From: Methylophilaceae bacterium
GTDB lineage: Bacteria > Pseudomonadota > Gammaproteobacteria > Burkholderiales > Methylophilaceae
Assembly: GCA_028823485.1 (NCBI GenBank)
Contig: JAPKBG010000005.1
Location: 1 to 64,000, forward strand
Reading direction: 5' to 3'
DNA: 64,000 bases
Both the position numbers and the translations under genes were made by a program. The notes below the pieces were generated by a model. The model saw only the letters and a list, made by a program, of their open reading frames with translations. It searched no databases and was not told the DNA's origin. The stretch's first letter is position 1, and each line of letters begins with the position of its first letter. Below, piece by piece: positions 43,785 to 55,078 of the stretch.

Positions 43785-44732
43785 CTAATACTTAACCAAT
43801 GCAGAACCCCAAGTGAACCCACCACCAAACGCTTCCATTAATATTACGTCACCACGCTTAATGCGTCCATCTTGCACGGCTACATCTAAGGCTAACGGGA
43901 TAGATGCTGCCGACGTATTGCCGTGCTTATCCACTGTCACTACCACCTTGTCCATCGCCATATTTAGCTTTTTAGCTGTTGCTTTCAGAATGCGAATATT
44001 TGCTTGATGTGGTACAAGCCAATCAATATCTGATTTTTGCATGTTATTGGCTGCCAATGTTTCATCTACAATTTGATCCAGTGTATTCACTGCCATTTTA
44101 AATACAGCGTTACCTTCCATCGCAATGGTATCTGGCCCTTCTGCATTTCTAGGCACATGCAACATCGCTTCATAATTACCATTGGCATGAAGGTGTGTTG
44201 AAATAACTCCTGGCTCTTGGGATGTCTGCAAAATCACTGCGCCAGCACCATCACCCCATAGAATACAATTGCCTCTATCCGTATAGTCTGTAATTTTTGA
44301 CATCGTGTCCGCACCAACTACTAACACGCACTTGTTTGCACCTGCTTTAATGAAGTTGTCTGCAGTACTGAGGCCATACACAAAGCCGCTACAGACTGCT
44401 TGCATATCAAGTGCTGGGCAGTTGTTTGATATACCTAGCTTTTGTTGGACCATCGTTGCCACGCTAGGAAATACTTTATCTGGCGTTGTTGTTGCCACAA
44501 TAATAAGGTCAATATCAGCTGCATTAATACCTGCGCTTGCAATCGCCTTTTTAGCAGCATGCGCTGCTAAGTCACTAGTCATTTCATCTGATGACGAAAT
44601 ATGGCGTTGACGTATACCTGTGCGTGTAAAAATCCACTCATCTGTCGTATCGACCATTGTCTCTAAGACTTTATTAGATAGTATCTTAGTCGGTAGATAG
44701 CTACCTGTTCCAGCAATTCTTGAGTTAATCAT
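43785..44732 (-). CDS. fabH: Beta-ketoacyl-ACP synthase III
   Basis: [44 protein letters not shown]. Confidence 0.96.
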   Translation of the reverse strand: MINSRIAGTGSYLPTKILSNKVLETMVDTTDEWIFTRTGIRQRHISSSDEMTSDLAAHAAKKAIASAGINAADIDLIIVATTTPDKVFPSVATMVQQKLGISNNCPALDMQAVCSGFVYGLSTADNFIKAGANKCVLVVGADTMSKITDYTDRGNCILWGDGAGAVILQTSQEPGVISTHLHANGNYEAMLHVPRNAEGPDTIAMEGNAVFKMAVNTLDQIVDETLAANNMQKSDIDWLVPHQANIRILKATAKKLNMAMDKVVVTVDKHGNTSAASIPLALDVAVQDGRIKRGDVILMEAFGGGFTWGSALVKY

Positions 44733-44742
44733 ATTGTGTTAA

Positions 44743-45798
44743 TCATTCAGTCGTTTTGCTTTCAGCTTCTAGCGCCACTGCTTTAGCAGATTGGATATGC
44801 TCAATTTCTAACTGTTCAGTAATGCGTTTAAGTACGCCATTTCGCGCCTCTTCTATCGCAACGTGTATCGCATGGTAAAAACCAAAGCTGTCAGTACCTC
44901 CATGGCTTTTCACAACAATACCACGCAAACCTAAAAAGCTTGCGCCGTTATAGCGCCTTGGGTCTAAGCGCTTCTTAAATGCTTTTAAAACTGGCATTGC
45001 AAGTAACGCCATTAGCTTGGTCATCCAGTTCTTTTTAAACTCTTGGGATAAAAACTTACCCATCATATGAGCCAAACCTTCAGTTGTCTTTAGTGCTACA
45101 TTACCAACAAAACCATCACACACCACGACATCAACCGTTCCTTTGAAAATGTCATCACCCTCCACATTACCGTAAAAATTCAGATGGCTTTCACGTAACA
45201 GCTCTGCTGTGCGTTTAACAACGGCATTCCCTTTAATATCTTCCGACCCAATGTTGAGCAAGCCGACTGTAGGGTTGGCCTTATGTTCTACACTACTCAC
45301 TAACATCGCCCCCATCACTGCAAACTGAAGTAGCTGCTCAGCTGTACAATCTGCATTTGCACCCAAATCCAACATGTAAGTACTACCATGCTCAGATGGC
45401 AGCACTGATGCGATTGCTGGACGCTCAATACCCGGCAAGGTTTTCAGTACAAACCGCGCAGTAGCCATCAAGGCGCCAGTATTGCCGGCACTAACACAAG
45501 CGCTCGCTTCACCCGTTTTCGTCAAATTAATAGCAACACGCATTGAAGAATCTTTTTTGTTCTTCATGGCACTTTGTGGGGACTCATCCATTAGCACCAC
45601 CTGACTGGCATGGTGAATACGTAATCGCGAGTTAGTTGTAGCTTTATTCGCTTTCAACTCAGCCTGAATAGCATCTTCTGAGCCAATCAAGACAATATTA
45701 AGCTGGTCGTCTTCCGCCAACGCTTTGAGTGCGGCAGGCACCGTTACATGCGGCCCGTGATCGCCACCCATTGCGTCAATTGCTAGTGTGATATCCAT
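44743..45798 (-). CDS. plsX: Phosphate acyltransferase PlsX
   Basis: [34 protein letters not shown]. Confidence 0.96.
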   Translation of the reverse strand: MDITLAIDAMGGDHGPHVTVPAALKALAEDDQLNIVLIGSEDAIQAELKANKATTNSRLRIHHASQVVLMDESPQSAMKNKKDSSMRVAINLTKTGEASACVSAGNTGALMATARFVLKTLPGIERPAIASVLPSEHGSTYMLDLGANADCTAEQLLQFAVMGAMLVSSVEHKANPTVGLLNIGSEDIKGNAVVKRTAELLRESHLNFYGNVEGDDIFKGTVDVVVCDGFVGNVALKTTEGLAHMMGKFLSQEFKKNWMTKLMALLAMPVLKAFKKRLDPRRYNGASFLGLRGIVVKSHGGTDSFGFYHAIHVAIEEARNGVLKRITEQLEIEHIQSAKAVALEAESKTTE

Positions 45799-45910
45799 AT
45801 TTATGCACTCATTGATTTGCTGATAAGGTGTATTTGAAGTGATGAGGAGTTAATTGTCAATTGCTGAACCATATTTTTCTTTTTGATTTCTGCATTGGCT
45901 TCAGATAGAC

Positions 45911-45944
45911 AAACGCCGCGCTATAAAAAATAGTCGCGGCGTTT
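45911..45944. other. Strong intergenic hairpin between rpmF and plsX
   Basis: AAACGCCGCG(45911-45920)/CGCGGCGTTT(45935-45944) perfect 10-bp stem. Confidence 0.7.
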
Positions 45945-45993
45945 GTAGCGGCATTAAAAATTGATTTAATTCTAAATGCCGCTAATGCGTAAT

Positions 45994-46173
45994 TTACTCG
46001 CCTTTAGTTGCCATTACTTTACGGCCACGATAAAAACCGCTTGGGCTTATGTGATGACGTAAATGTGTTTCGCCAGTTGTAGGCTCAACAGCTAAAGGTG
46101 GATTCGTCAAAGAATCATGTGAACGATGCATGCCACGTTTTGAAGGTGACTTTTTGTTTTGTTGAACTGCCAT
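45994..46173 (-). CDS. rpmF: 50S ribosomal protein L32
   Basis: [59 protein letters not shown]; missed by the ORF track. Confidence 0.97.
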   Translation of the reverse strand: MAVQQNKKSPSKRGMHRSHDSLTNPPLAVEPTTGETHLRHHISPSGFYRGRKVMATKGE

Positions 46174-46297
46174 GTTAATGCTCCAAGCTTAAAAATTAAT
46201 TCCTGTTTGTTTGTTATACAATTGTTATTCAAACAGCTAATCAAGCATCATAATCTATTTACCCCTCTGCTGTAAACAAAAACACACCTTAAATTTT

Positions 46298-46780
46298 TTA
46301 TTTAATAAAATCTCTCAATACAGCGAAAGGATTGGGCTTTTCTACATCCTCTTTAACGAGTGGCTTGCATGCATGTTCGTGTAAAGGACCTAGCGGCATT
46401 GCTATCAGCAACTCATCTTCAACCAACTCATCCACATTCATTTCACGTGACATTTCCAACCAGTCCACCTCTTCATCGCCCTCAAATGACTCCGGCTCAG
46501 TTTCAGCAATCACATAGGTATAGTCTAAAGAAAAATCAAGCTCCATCGTTTGTAAGCAGCGTTGACATAAAACGGGAAGTGTCGCCTCAACATGCAAAGC
46601 CAAGCTTGGCAAATGAAACTGTGAAGCAACTCCCATTAATGTATACCTAATTATTTTTGGTGATTGCTGCCCCACATCTAATAGATCAAGCATGCGTTCA
46701 CAGTTTTTAACATCGATTTCCTGCGAAATTTCATCTTGATTTTTTGCAAAATCCAGATTGTTAATCAGTAATGGTTTCAT
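46298..46780 (-). CDS. YceD/DUF177 protein
   Basis: CQRCLQTMELDFSLDY and KPNPFAVLRDF; adjacent to rpmF. Confidence 0.88.
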   Translation of the reverse strand: MKPLLINNLDFAKNQDEISQEIDVKNCERMLDLLDVGQQSPKIIRYTLMGVASQFHLPSLALHVEATLPVLCQRCLQTMELDFSLDYTYVIAETEPESFEGDEEVDWLEMSREMNVDELVEDELLIAMPLGPLHEHACKPLVKEDVEKPNPFAVLRDFIK

Positions 46781-46898
46781 ATTTGCAGATACTACCAAAA
46801 AGTAAATAATACCGTCATATTACTTGCTTTAGTGTTTTGCAGAAAGAGGGTGCATGATATAATTAAGGTTGTTAGAAGTTTAAGAGAAAGCAGTAAGT

Positions 46899-48317
46899 GT
46901 GTTCAAAAAAATCCTAGTGGCAAACCGTGGGGAAATAGCTGTGCGTATCGTACGCGCCTGCTCTGAAATGGGTATTAAATCAGTGGCTATTTATGCTGAT
47001 GCTGATCGTCGTGCTTTACATGTAAAGAAAGCCGATGAGGCTTATAGCCTAGGGTCAGACCCTGTCGCAGGCTATTTAAATGCACATAATATCGTTAACA
47101 TCGCGACCGCTTCTGGCTGCGATGCATTGCACCCTGGTTATGGCTTTTTATCTGAAAATCCTGAATTAGCTGAGATTTGCGCCAAACGCGGTATTGCCTT
47201 TATTGGGCCATCCGGAGCGGTTATTCGCAAAATGGGCGATAAAATTCAGGCTAGAATTGCCATGACAGCGGCTGGTGTGGCCTGTACGCCAGGGAGTGAT
47301 GGCAATTTAGCTAGTTTAGATGAGGCTGTCATCTTAGCGAAAAAATTAGGCTACCCAGTCATGCTAAAAGCCACCAATGGCGGCGGCGGTCGAGGTATTC
47401 GTCGCTGTGATAGTGAGGGTGATTTGCTGAACAATTACGATCGTGTGATTTCAGAAGCGAGTAAAGCCTTTGGTAAGCCTGAAGTGTTTTTAGAAAAATG
47501 TATTGTTAATCCACGCCATATCGAAGTGCAAATTTTGGCTGATAGTCAAGGTGATGCGATTCACTTATATGAGCGTGATTGCTCTATTCAGCGTCGTAAT
47601 CAAAAATTAATTGAGATTGCACCTTCTCCACAGCTATCAGAAACACAACGTGAATATATTGGCAACCTAGCCGTCAAAGCGGCAAAAGCTGTTGGCTATC
47701 GTAATGCAGGTACGGTTGAATTTTTACTTGATGTCGATAATCGATTCTACTTCATGGAAATGAACACACGATTACAAGTTGAGCATACAATTACCGAAGC
47801 GATTACGGGTGTAGATATTGTGCAAGAGCAAATACGTATCGCGTCTGGCTTACCTTTGCGTTATAAGCAAAGCGAAATTAGTTTCCGTGGCTTTGCGATT
47901 GAGTTCCGTATTAATGCGGAAGATCCTAAAAATGACTTTCTACCGAGCTTTGGTAAAATCACACGCTATTACTCACCGGGCGGCCCTGGTGTACGCATGG
48001 ATGCCGCGATTTATACAGGCTATGTTATTCCGCCCTACTACGACTCAATGTGCGCCAAGTTAACGGTTTGGGCCTTGGATTGGGAGCGTGTAATAGAACG
48101 TGGGCGCCGTGCATTAGATGACGTAGAAGTCTACGGTATTAAAACAACAATCCCTTATTATCAAGAAATTCTGAAACACCCTGACTTTAGGGCTGCCAAT
48201 TTCAATACGAGCTTTGTGGAATCACATCCAGAATTAACCAACTACGCAGTAGAACTACCTCCAGAACTCATTGCTGCAGCGATTTCGGCCGCAATTGCAG
48301 CACATAATGGCATTTAA
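46899..48317 (+). CDS. pycA: Biotin carboxylase-type subunit, likely pyruvate carboxylase subunit A
   Basis: FKKILVANRGEIAVRIVRACSEMGI, ATNGGGGRGIR, EMNTRLQVEHTITEAITGVDIV. Confidence 0.88.
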   Translation: MFKKILVANRGEIAVRIVRACSEMGIKSVAIYADADRRALHVKKADEAYSLGSDPVAGYLNAHNIVNIATASGCDALHPGYGFLSENPELAEICAKRGIAFIGPSGAVIRKMGDKIQARIAMTAAGVACTPGSDGNLASLDEAVILAKKLGYPVMLKATNGGGGRGIRRCDSEGDLLNNYDRVISEASKAFGKPEVFLEKCIVNPRHIEVQILADSQGDAIHLYERDCSIQRRNQKLIEIAPSPQLSETQREYIGNLAVKAAKAVGYRNAGTVEFLLDVDNRFYFMEMNTRLQVEHTITEAITGVDIVQEQIRIASGLPLRYKQSEISFRGFAIEFRINAEDPKNDFLPSFGKITRYYSPGGPGVRMDAAIYTGYVIPPYYDSMCAKLTVWALDWERVIERGRRALDDVEVYGIKTTIPYYQEILKHPDFRAANFNTSFVESHPELTNYAVELPPELIAAAISAAIAAHNGI

Positions 48318-48335
48318 TTTTTAAAGATTTTAATT

Positions 48336-50180
48336 ATGAAAAAAATAAATATTACCGAATTAGTCCTACGTGATGGTCACCAATGCATGATTGCAACGCG
48401 CTTGCGTACAGATGACATGCTCCCTATTTGTTCCAAACTTGACTCTATTGGCTTTTGGTCACTAGAGGCTTGGGGTGGCGCAACATTCGATGCTTGTGTT
48501 CGTTTCTTAAAAGAAGATCCATGGGAGCGCTTAGCTAAGTTACGTAAAGCATTGCCAAATAGCCGCATTCAAATGCTGCTACGCGGTCAAAACTTACTAG
48601 GCTATCGTCACTATTCGGATGATGTTGTACAAGCTTTCGTACAAAAGTCTGCTGATAATGGCGTAGATGTGTTCCGTATTTTTGATGCGATGAATGATAT
48701 GCGCAACCTTAGAACCTCTATCGAGGCAGTTAAGAAAGCCAAGAAAACTGCAGAAGGCGCCATTAGCTATACCACTAGCCCAAAACACGATGTCGCGCAC
48801 TTTGTTGCCTTAGCAAAGGAATTAGAAGAAATGGGGTGTGATACGCTTGCCATTAAAGACATGGCTAGCTTGCTAACACCACAAACAACCGCTGAGCTAG
48901 TTAAAGCGCTTAATGAAGCGATTAGCATCCCTATTCACTTACATAGCCATGCAACATCTGGTTTAGCCAGCATGAACTTGATGCGAGGCGTTGAAAATGG
49001 CGCGACCATTATCGACACGTGTAACTCTGCCTTTAGTGAAGGTGCTAGCCACCCAACAACGGAAAGTATTATCGCTGCGCTACAAGGTACTCAATATGAT
49101 ACTGGTTTAGATATTGGTGCTGTACAAGAAGTGAGTGAGTATTTCCGTGAAGTGCGAAAAAAATACTGGCAGTTTGAAAGTGCTTTTACTGGTGTCGACA
49201 CACGTGTATTAGTGAATCAAGTGCCGGGTGGAATGATTTCTAACCTAAGCAATCAACTAAAAGAACAAGGTTCATTAGATAAAATGAATGATGTTCTAAA
49301 AGAGATCCCACGTGTACGTGAAGATTTAGGCTATCCACCTTTAGTGACGCCAACGTCGCAAATTGTTGGTACGCAGGCGGTATTAAACGTCATGACTGGT
49401 GAGCGTTATAAAACGATTACCAATGAAGTGAAAAACTATTTCTTAGGCCAATATGGTCAACCCATTAGCCCGGTGAATGCTGACATACAAAAAATGGCGA
49501 TTGGCGATGCAGAATTGATTACTTGCCGCCCTGCTGATATGCTGAAGCCTGAAATGGAAAAACTAAAAAGCGATGTTGATCGCCTGGCGAAAAGTGAGGA
49601 AGATGTTTTAACTTATGCTATGTTCCCAGATATTGGCGAAAAATTCTTACAAGAGCGCAATGCAAGCTCTTTAGTAACGGAACAGCTATTATCGAAAGAA
49701 GATGTTCATGCAAGTGGCCCACGTTATGCACCGAATGAGTTCAACGTAACGCTGCATGGAGAAACCTTTCATATCAAGCTAACAGGCACAGGCCATGAAG
49801 GTGATGAAGTACGTCCTATCTATGTATCTGTCGATGGTATTGCTGAAGAAGTCATGGTGGAAACACTCAGTGAAATTGAATTACCAGGTGGCGTGCAAGG
49901 CACAGGTGCTAATGTTAAAAAGAAAAGCACTTCATCAAGTGGTCGCCCTCGTCCAAGCCATAAAGGTTGCATCACAACCGCAATGCCAGGCAGCATTATT
50001 GATGTTAAGGTAGCAATTGGTGACAAAGTAAAAGCTGGCGATGCTGTCCTAGTGATTGAAGCAATGAAGATGGAAAATGAAATTGAAGCTTCTACCTCAG
50101 GTACCGTTGTAGCGATTAATGTACAAAAAGGTGACAGTGTGACGCCAGATGAATCATTACTTGAGATCCAACCTGATTAA
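48336..50180 (+). CDS. pycB: Pyruvate carboxylase subunit B / oxaloacetate decarboxylase alpha-like, biotinylated
   Basis: ELVLRDGHQCMIATRLRTDDM, C-terminal VIEAMKMENEIEA. Confidence 0.9.
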   Translation: MKKINITELVLRDGHQCMIATRLRTDDMLPICSKLDSIGFWSLEAWGGATFDACVRFLKEDPWERLAKLRKALPNSRIQMLLRGQNLLGYRHYSDDVVQAFVQKSADNGVDVFRIFDAMNDMRNLRTSIEAVKKAKKTAEGAISYTTSPKHDVAHFVALAKELEEMGCDTLAIKDMASLLTPQTTAELVKALNEAISIPIHLHSHATSGLASMNLMRGVENGATIIDTCNSAFSEGASHPTTESIIAALQGTQYDTGLDIGAVQEVSEYFREVRKKYWQFESAFTGVDTRVLVNQVPGGMISNLSNQLKEQGSLDKMNDVLKEIPRVREDLGYPPLVTPTSQIVGTQAVLNVMTGERYKTITNEVKNYFLGQYGQPISPVNADIQKMAIGDAELITCRPADMLKPEMEKLKSDVDRLAKSEEDVLTYAMFPDIGEKFLQERNASSLVTEQLLSKEDVHASGPRYAPNEFNVTLHGETFHIKLTGTGHEGDEVRPIYVSVDGIAEEVMVETLSEIELPGGVQGTGANVKKKSTSSSGRPRPSHKGCITTAMPGSIIDVKVAIGDKVKAGDAVLVIEAMKMENEIEASTSGTVVAINVQKGDSVTPDESLLEIQPD

Positions 50181-50200
50181 ATTCATCACACCCTCGAAAG

Positions 50201-50229
50201 AGCCGGCAGCCATCCTATCGGCTTTTTTA
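50201..50229 (+). terminator. Probable rho-independent terminator downstream of pycB
   Basis: AGCCG...CGGCT followed by T-run. Confidence 0.6.
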
Positions 50230-50264
50230 TTGAATTAATACTATATTGATGAGTCCATATTAAA

Positions 50265-50846
50265 ATGAAACAAACTATTATTCTAGCTTCATCTTCTATT
50301 TATAGGCGTGAGATTTTACAACGCTTGCAGATGAACTTCAGCACGGTCTCTCCACATACGGATGAAGCAATACTTGAAGGTGAGAAGCCGCAAGAAACTG
50401 CGCTACGATTATCACAAGATAAAGCCAAAAAAGTAGGTGCTGAATACCCGCATGCACTTATTATTGGATGTGACCAAGTCGCCACACTCAATGGCAAACA
50501 GCTAGGGAAGCCACTCAACCATAATAATGCAACCAAACAGTTACGTGCCATGCGTGGAAAAGAAGTCACTTTTCACAGTGCTTTATGCTTATACAATGCT
50601 GAGACAAACAACATTCAGGCAGAAGTCGTGCCTTATTTGGTCAAGTTTAGAAAACTAACAGACGAGCAGATTGAAAACTATTTAACGAAAGAGCAACCTT
50701 ATCATTGCGCAGGCAGCGCAAAATCGGAAGGTTTAGGTATCGCGTTGATTGAAAGTATGACTGGTGACGATCCAAATGCACTCATTGGATTACCTCTAAT
50801 CAAACTGGTTACCATGCTGAAAAATGAAGGTGTGAACATAATATAA
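50265..50846 (+). CDS. Maf-family nucleoside triphosphate pyrophosphatase
   Basis: [35 protein letters not shown]. Confidence 0.93.
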   Translation: MKQTIILASSSIYRREILQRLQMNFSTVSPHTDEAILEGEKPQETALRLSQDKAKKVGAEYPHALIIGCDQVATLNGKQLGKPLNHNNATKQLRAMRGKEVTFHSALCLYNAETNNIQAEVVPYLVKFRKLTDEQIENYLTKEQPYHCAGSAKSEGLGIALIESMTGDDPNALIGLPLIKLVTMLKNEGVNII

Positions 50847-50886
50847 GCTTAACCGTTACATATCTCACCAATATAAGGAGATTTAC

Positions 50887-51287
50887 ATGCTTAAACCACG
50901 CTTTATCGCATTAGCACCTAGTTTTGTAGTATTAACTCTCAGCACGATTATCCCTATGTCAAGTTTGATGCCATTGACCATAAACTTAAAAATGAAGCGA
51001 TCCGCTTAAAGCTAGGCAGTGCATTTAATGTCACCGCAGATAAAATACAAACTGACTTCAAAAAAGTGTCGAATAGAGAGTATAAAACCGCATTTGAAAT
51101 CAAACTTAAAAATGCAAAAAAAGGGGCAGCTCCCGTCACTATACATGAACCAATTGGTGCTGATGGGCGTATTCTTTCAGAAAGCGCCAAACACACCAAA
51201 GTGAATAGCCGCCTTGCACAATGGAAAATAAAAGTGCCTGCTGAAGGTGAAACTAAACTCACTTATCGTACCATAGTTAAATATTAA
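50887..51287 (+). pseudogene. Internally deleted DUF4139-like secreted protein
   Basis: N-terminal signal-like MLKPRFIALAPSFVVLTLSTI in one frame; DUF4139-like C-terminus YPYVKFDAIDHKLKNEAIRLKLGSAFNVTADKIQTDF...VNSRLAQWKIKVPAEGETKLTYRTIVKY in another, with no middle. Confidence 0.7.
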
Positions 51288-51310
51288 TCATCTCAATACT
51301 AAAGGCTACT

Positions 51311-52033
51311 ATGCTCACTAATGCTAAATATGGCACCCTCTATTTCATTCCCGTTACGATGGGCGCCGACAATATGAGTCTAGTCTTACCGCCAGACGTC
51401 ATTAGCATCACACAGGGTTTAGATGAGTTTGTCGTTGAGAATGAAAAAACAGCACGACATTTCCTAGGTGCCATTAAGCACCCTAAAACGATTCGTGACA
51501 TCAAGTTCAGCACGCTCAATAAGCGCACAGATGAAAAAGACATTCCAGAATTGTTAGATTCATTAATCGCAGGTAAGGATGTCGGCTTAATGTCAGAAGC
51601 AGGATGTCCTGGCATTGCTGACCCTGGTGCTAAGCTAGCAGCATTAGCGCATAAAAAAGGCATTCTTGTAGCGCCTTTAGTCGGGCCTAGCTCGCTTTTG
51701 CTTGGTTTAATGGCCTCAGGCCTTAACGGACAGCGCTTTAGCTTTCTAGGCTATATAGCCGTCGAAAAAGCAGCACGAGTCAAAGAGCTTAAAACCATTG
51801 AACAAAAATCAAAAACACATCAAGAAACACAGCTATTTATTGAAACGCCATTTCGCAATCAACATTTATTAGAAGATATATTGTCTAATTGTGATGGCGA
51901 GACGGAGTTATGTATCGCTTGCAATATTAGCTTACCTGACGAATTTATTGTGACAAAACGTATTCGGGCATGGAAACAAACAGAGTTACCTGATTTGCAT
52001 AAGAAACCAACGGTGTTCTTGTTGCTAGCCTAA
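51311..52033 (+). CDS. SAM-dependent tetrapyrrole-methylase-fold methyltransferase (RsmI-like)
   Basis: [67 protein letters not shown]. Confidence 0.87.
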   Translation: MLTNAKYGTLYFIPVTMGADNMSLVLPPDVISITQGLDEFVVENEKTARHFLGAIKHPKTIRDIKFSTLNKRTDEKDIPELLDSLIAGKDVGLMSEAGCPGIADPGAKLAALAHKKGILVAPLVGPSSLLLGLMASGLNGQRFSFLGYIAVEKAARVKELKTIEQKSKTHQETQLFIETPFRNQHLLEDILSNCDGETELCIACNISLPDEFIVTKRIRAWKQTELPDLHKKPTVFLLLA

Positions 52034-52630
52034 CAACTTTTTCACCGGGGCATAACTACGCCTATGCACCGGTGAAACACCGTGCTCTTGCAATAAGGCC
52101 ATGTGCGCTTTTGTTGGATAACCTTTATGCTGCGCAAAGCCATACATCGGATACTGCTTATCTAGCTCATAAAGGTTGGCATCACGTGCCGTTTTAGCCA
52201 AGATAGAGGCGGCAGATATAGCCTGCACTTTACTATCCCCTTTGACAATCGCTTCACAGGACAAGCTAATGTTTGGACGTTTGTTGCCATCTACTTGTAC
52301 GTGTATCGCCTGCCCGTTCAACACCTCAGCAAACTCTTTATGCATCGCCTCAACAGCACGTTTCATTGCAAGCAGGCTGGCCTTCAAGATGTTAATCTCA
52401 TCAATTTCTTCAACGCTACTAGTCGCAATAGCCCATGCCAGTGCTTGCTGTTTGATTTCGATGGCTAACGCATCACGTCTTTTTTCTTTAATTTTTTTGG
52501 AGTCAGCAAGGCCTGAGATTGGGTGGCCAGCATCTAAAATGACAGCAGAAGCATAAACAGCACCGGCTAATGGCCCTCGCCCTGCTTCATCAACACCGCA
52601 GATGAGTTGGTTTGCATGCTGATTCATCAC
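52025..52630 (-). CDS. rnhB: Ribonuclease HII
   Basis: [36 protein letters not shown]. Confidence 0.96.
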   Translation of the reverse strand: MMNQHANQLICGVDEAGRGPLAGAVYASAVILDAGHPISGLADSKKIKEKRRDALAIEIKQQALAWAIATSSVEEIDEINILKASLLAMKRAVEAMHKEFAEVLNGQAIHVQVDGNKRPNISLSCEAIVKGDSKVQAISAASILAKTARDANLYELDKQYPMYGFAQHKGYPTKAHMALLQEHGVSPVHRRSYAPVKKLLG

Positions 52631-52640
52631 TGAAAAACAG

Positions 52641-53777
52641 TCACGGCAAATAAGAAATTACTACTTCAGCCGCCTTTTTCGCTGAATTTTGTTTCAGTGT
52701 TCGATGAATATCGGTAAAGATTTCTTTAATTTCCTTTAACCTTTTTTTATCTTCCAACATCGAAATCATTGTTGCATTTAGTTTTTCCGGCGTTGCGTCT
52801 TTTTGCAACAGCTCTGGCACTATATATTTATTTGCCAATATGTTGGGCAACCCAACATAAGGGATATAACGCATGACCTTAAGTAACCACCAACTGATTG
52901 TCGACATGCGATAGGTGATAATCATCGGCTTCTTTAACAGTGCAGCTTCTAATGTTGCTGTACCAGAAGCAACCACCACAAAATCAGCCGCTTCCATTGC
53001 GTCATGCGCATGGCTAAATAACAACTTCATTTCAAGTTCATGATTACTACTTTTAGCCAATGCTCGATCAAAAATGTCACGTGTTTTACGAGTAATCAAC
53101 GGCACAATAAACTTAGCGGAGGGATGATGTTCAGTCATTAGTTCAGCTGTTTGAACGAAAAACTCAGCATGTTGCTGCACTTCTGATTGGCGACTACCTG
53201 GCAACATCGCAATCACCAATTCATCTTGTCTTAACTTTAATAGCCCACGTGCCGCTCTTTTGTTAGGCCTTAGTGCTAGCTCATCAGCAAGTGGATGCCC
53301 GACATAGGTGACTGGTAAATTAACTTTTTCATACAACGCTGGCTCAAATGGGAAAAGTGCCAACATATGGGTAACAGCTCGTTTGATTTTATGAATCCGC
53401 CCACCTCGCCATGCCCAGATAGATGGGCTGACATAATGAATAGTAGGGATGCCATGCTTTTTCAGCTTTCGTTCAAGCCAAAAATTAAAATCCGGAGCAT
53501 CTACGCCAATAAAAATATCTGGCTTTTCTATCAGGATTTGCGCTAATAAGGCTTTTCTTAATTTAAGCAACCCATGCAAATGCTTGATTACCTCAAAATA
53601 TCCTCTAACAGATAACCGTTCCATCGGGTACAAAGTCTGCACGCCTTCGCTCATCATCTTTGGACCAGCAATGCCAAAAAAACTTAAGTTTTTACGTTGC
53701 TTCTTAAGGGCACTAATTAAATGTGCGCCAAGCATATCACCTGAGGCTTCTCCAGCCACGATTGCAATTTTGGTCAT
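52641..53777 (-). CDS. lpxB: Lipid-A-disaccharide synthase
   Basis: [32 protein letters not shown]. Confidence 0.96.
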   Translation of the reverse strand: MTKIAIVAGEASGDMLGAHLISALKKQRKNLSFFGIAGPKMMSEGVQTLYPMERLSVRGYFEVIKHLHGLLKLRKALLAQILIEKPDIFIGVDAPDFNFWLERKLKKHGIPTIHYVSPSIWAWRGGRIHKIKRAVTHMLALFPFEPALYEKVNLPVTYVGHPLADELALRPNKRAARGLLKLRQDELVIAMLPGSRQSEVQQHAEFFVQTAELMTEHHPSAKFIVPLITRKTRDIFDRALAKSSNHELEMKLLFSHAHDAMEAADFVVVASGTATLEAALLKKPMIITYRMSTISWWLLKVMRYIPYVGLPNILANKYIVPELLQKDATPEKLNATMISMLEDKKRLKEIKEIFTDIHRTLKQNSAKKAAEVVISYLP

Positions 53778-53790
53778 CTGTGTGAGTCTT

Positions 53791-54573
53791 TTAGCGGATA
53801 ATGCCACGAGTTGATTGGTTTAGAAAATCGGACAGTAATTGAATCTTGCCACACACTTCATGCATAGCCGCCAATTCATTTTTGGCATCTTCAAAGCTAA
53901 GGCTTTTACGATATATAGTCTTATATGCACGCTTAATAGCGGCAATTTCATCTGCGGAAAAGCCACGCCTTTTTAGGCCTTCTGAATTAATACCATAGGG
54001 TTTAGCATCATTGCCAGCAGCCGTCACATAAGGTGGAATATCTTTAAAAACCATTGCCCCTAGACCTGTAATGACATGTGCACCAACTCGAATAAACTGA
54101 TGCACAACTGTAAATCCACCAAGAATGGCGTAATCATGTATATCAACATGGCCACATAAGGAGCTATTGTTAGCCATAATCGTATTGTTGCCTATCGTAC
54201 AGTCATGTGCAATATGCACATACGCCATAATCCAATTATCATTACCAATTTTTGTTGTGCCTTTATCCTGAATGGTACCCCGGTTAAAAGTGCAAAACTC
54301 GCGGATGGTGTTGTTATCACCAATTTCTAGCGTCGTTGGCTCATTCTTGTATTTTTTATCTTGTGGCTCTTCGCCCAAAGAAACGTATTGAAAAATATGA
54401 TTATTCTTACCTATGGTCGTTGGGCCTTTTATGACAGCATGGCTGCCAATACGTGTATTGGCACCAATTTTGACACCAGCTTCAACAATAGAATAAGCAC
54501 CGACTTCTACACTACTATCTAATTCTGCTTTTGGGTCAATTATGGCTGTTGCATGTATTTTATTTTGCATCAA
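53791..54573 (-). CDS. lpxA: UDP-GlcNAc acyltransferase LpxA
   Basis: IHATAIIDPKAELDSSVEVGAYS, hexapeptide repeats. Confidence 0.96.
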   Translation of the reverse strand: MMQNKIHATAIIDPKAELDSSVEVGAYSIVEAGVKIGANTRIGSHAVIKGPTTIGKNNHIFQYVSLGEEPQDKKYKNEPTTLEIGDNNTIREFCTFNRGTIQDKGTTKIGNDNWIMAYVHIAHDCTIGNNTIMANNSSLCGHVDIHDYAILGGFTVVHQFIRVGAHVITGLGAMVFKDIPPYVTAAGNDAKPYGINSEGLKRRGFSADEIAAIKRAYKTIYRKSLSFEDAKNELAAMHEVCGKIQLLSDFLNQSTRGIIR

Positions 54574-54595
54574 TATCTACTTTAATCGTTGGATT

Positions 54596-55057
54596 TTACT
54601 TAATCTCTTTCAAAATACACATCATACTCGCCTCAGCAACGACTTTACCATCAACAGTAGCCACACCATTATATTTCCAAATACCCTTCAAAACACGATC
54701 AATTTTGACATTAAGCACAATTTGGTCGCCCGGGGAGACTGGCTTCTTGAAGCGTGCACTATCAATCCCAGCAAAATAATAGACTGACTCCTCAGTTGGC
54801 TTCACATCCATGGTTTTGAATGACAAGATAGCGGCAGCTTGTGCCATTGCCTCAACAATGAGCACACCTGGCATCACAGGATGGTGTGGAAAGTGTCCTG
54901 GAAAAAATGGTTCATTAATGGTTACATTTTTAATGGCGGTAATTTCTTTACCTAGCTCCATGGAAATCACTTTATCAACCAACACAAATGGGTAACGGTG
55001 TGGAAGATGCTCAAGGATCTCATGAATATTCATGCTGCTATCAGTTGTATCAGTCAT
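54596..55057 (-). CDS. fabZ: 3-hydroxyacyl-ACP dehydratase FabZ
   Basis: [40 protein letters not shown]. Confidence 0.97.
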   Translation of the reverse strand: MTDTTDSSMNIHEILEHLPHRYPFVLVDKVISMELGKEITAIKNVTINEPFFPGHFPHHPVMPGVLIVEAMAQAAAILSFKTMDVKPTEESVYYFAGIDSARFKKPVSPGDQIVLNVKIDRVLKGIWKYNGVATVDGKVVAEASMMCILKEIK

Positions 55058-55078
55058 TATGAAACTTTCTTATATTAC

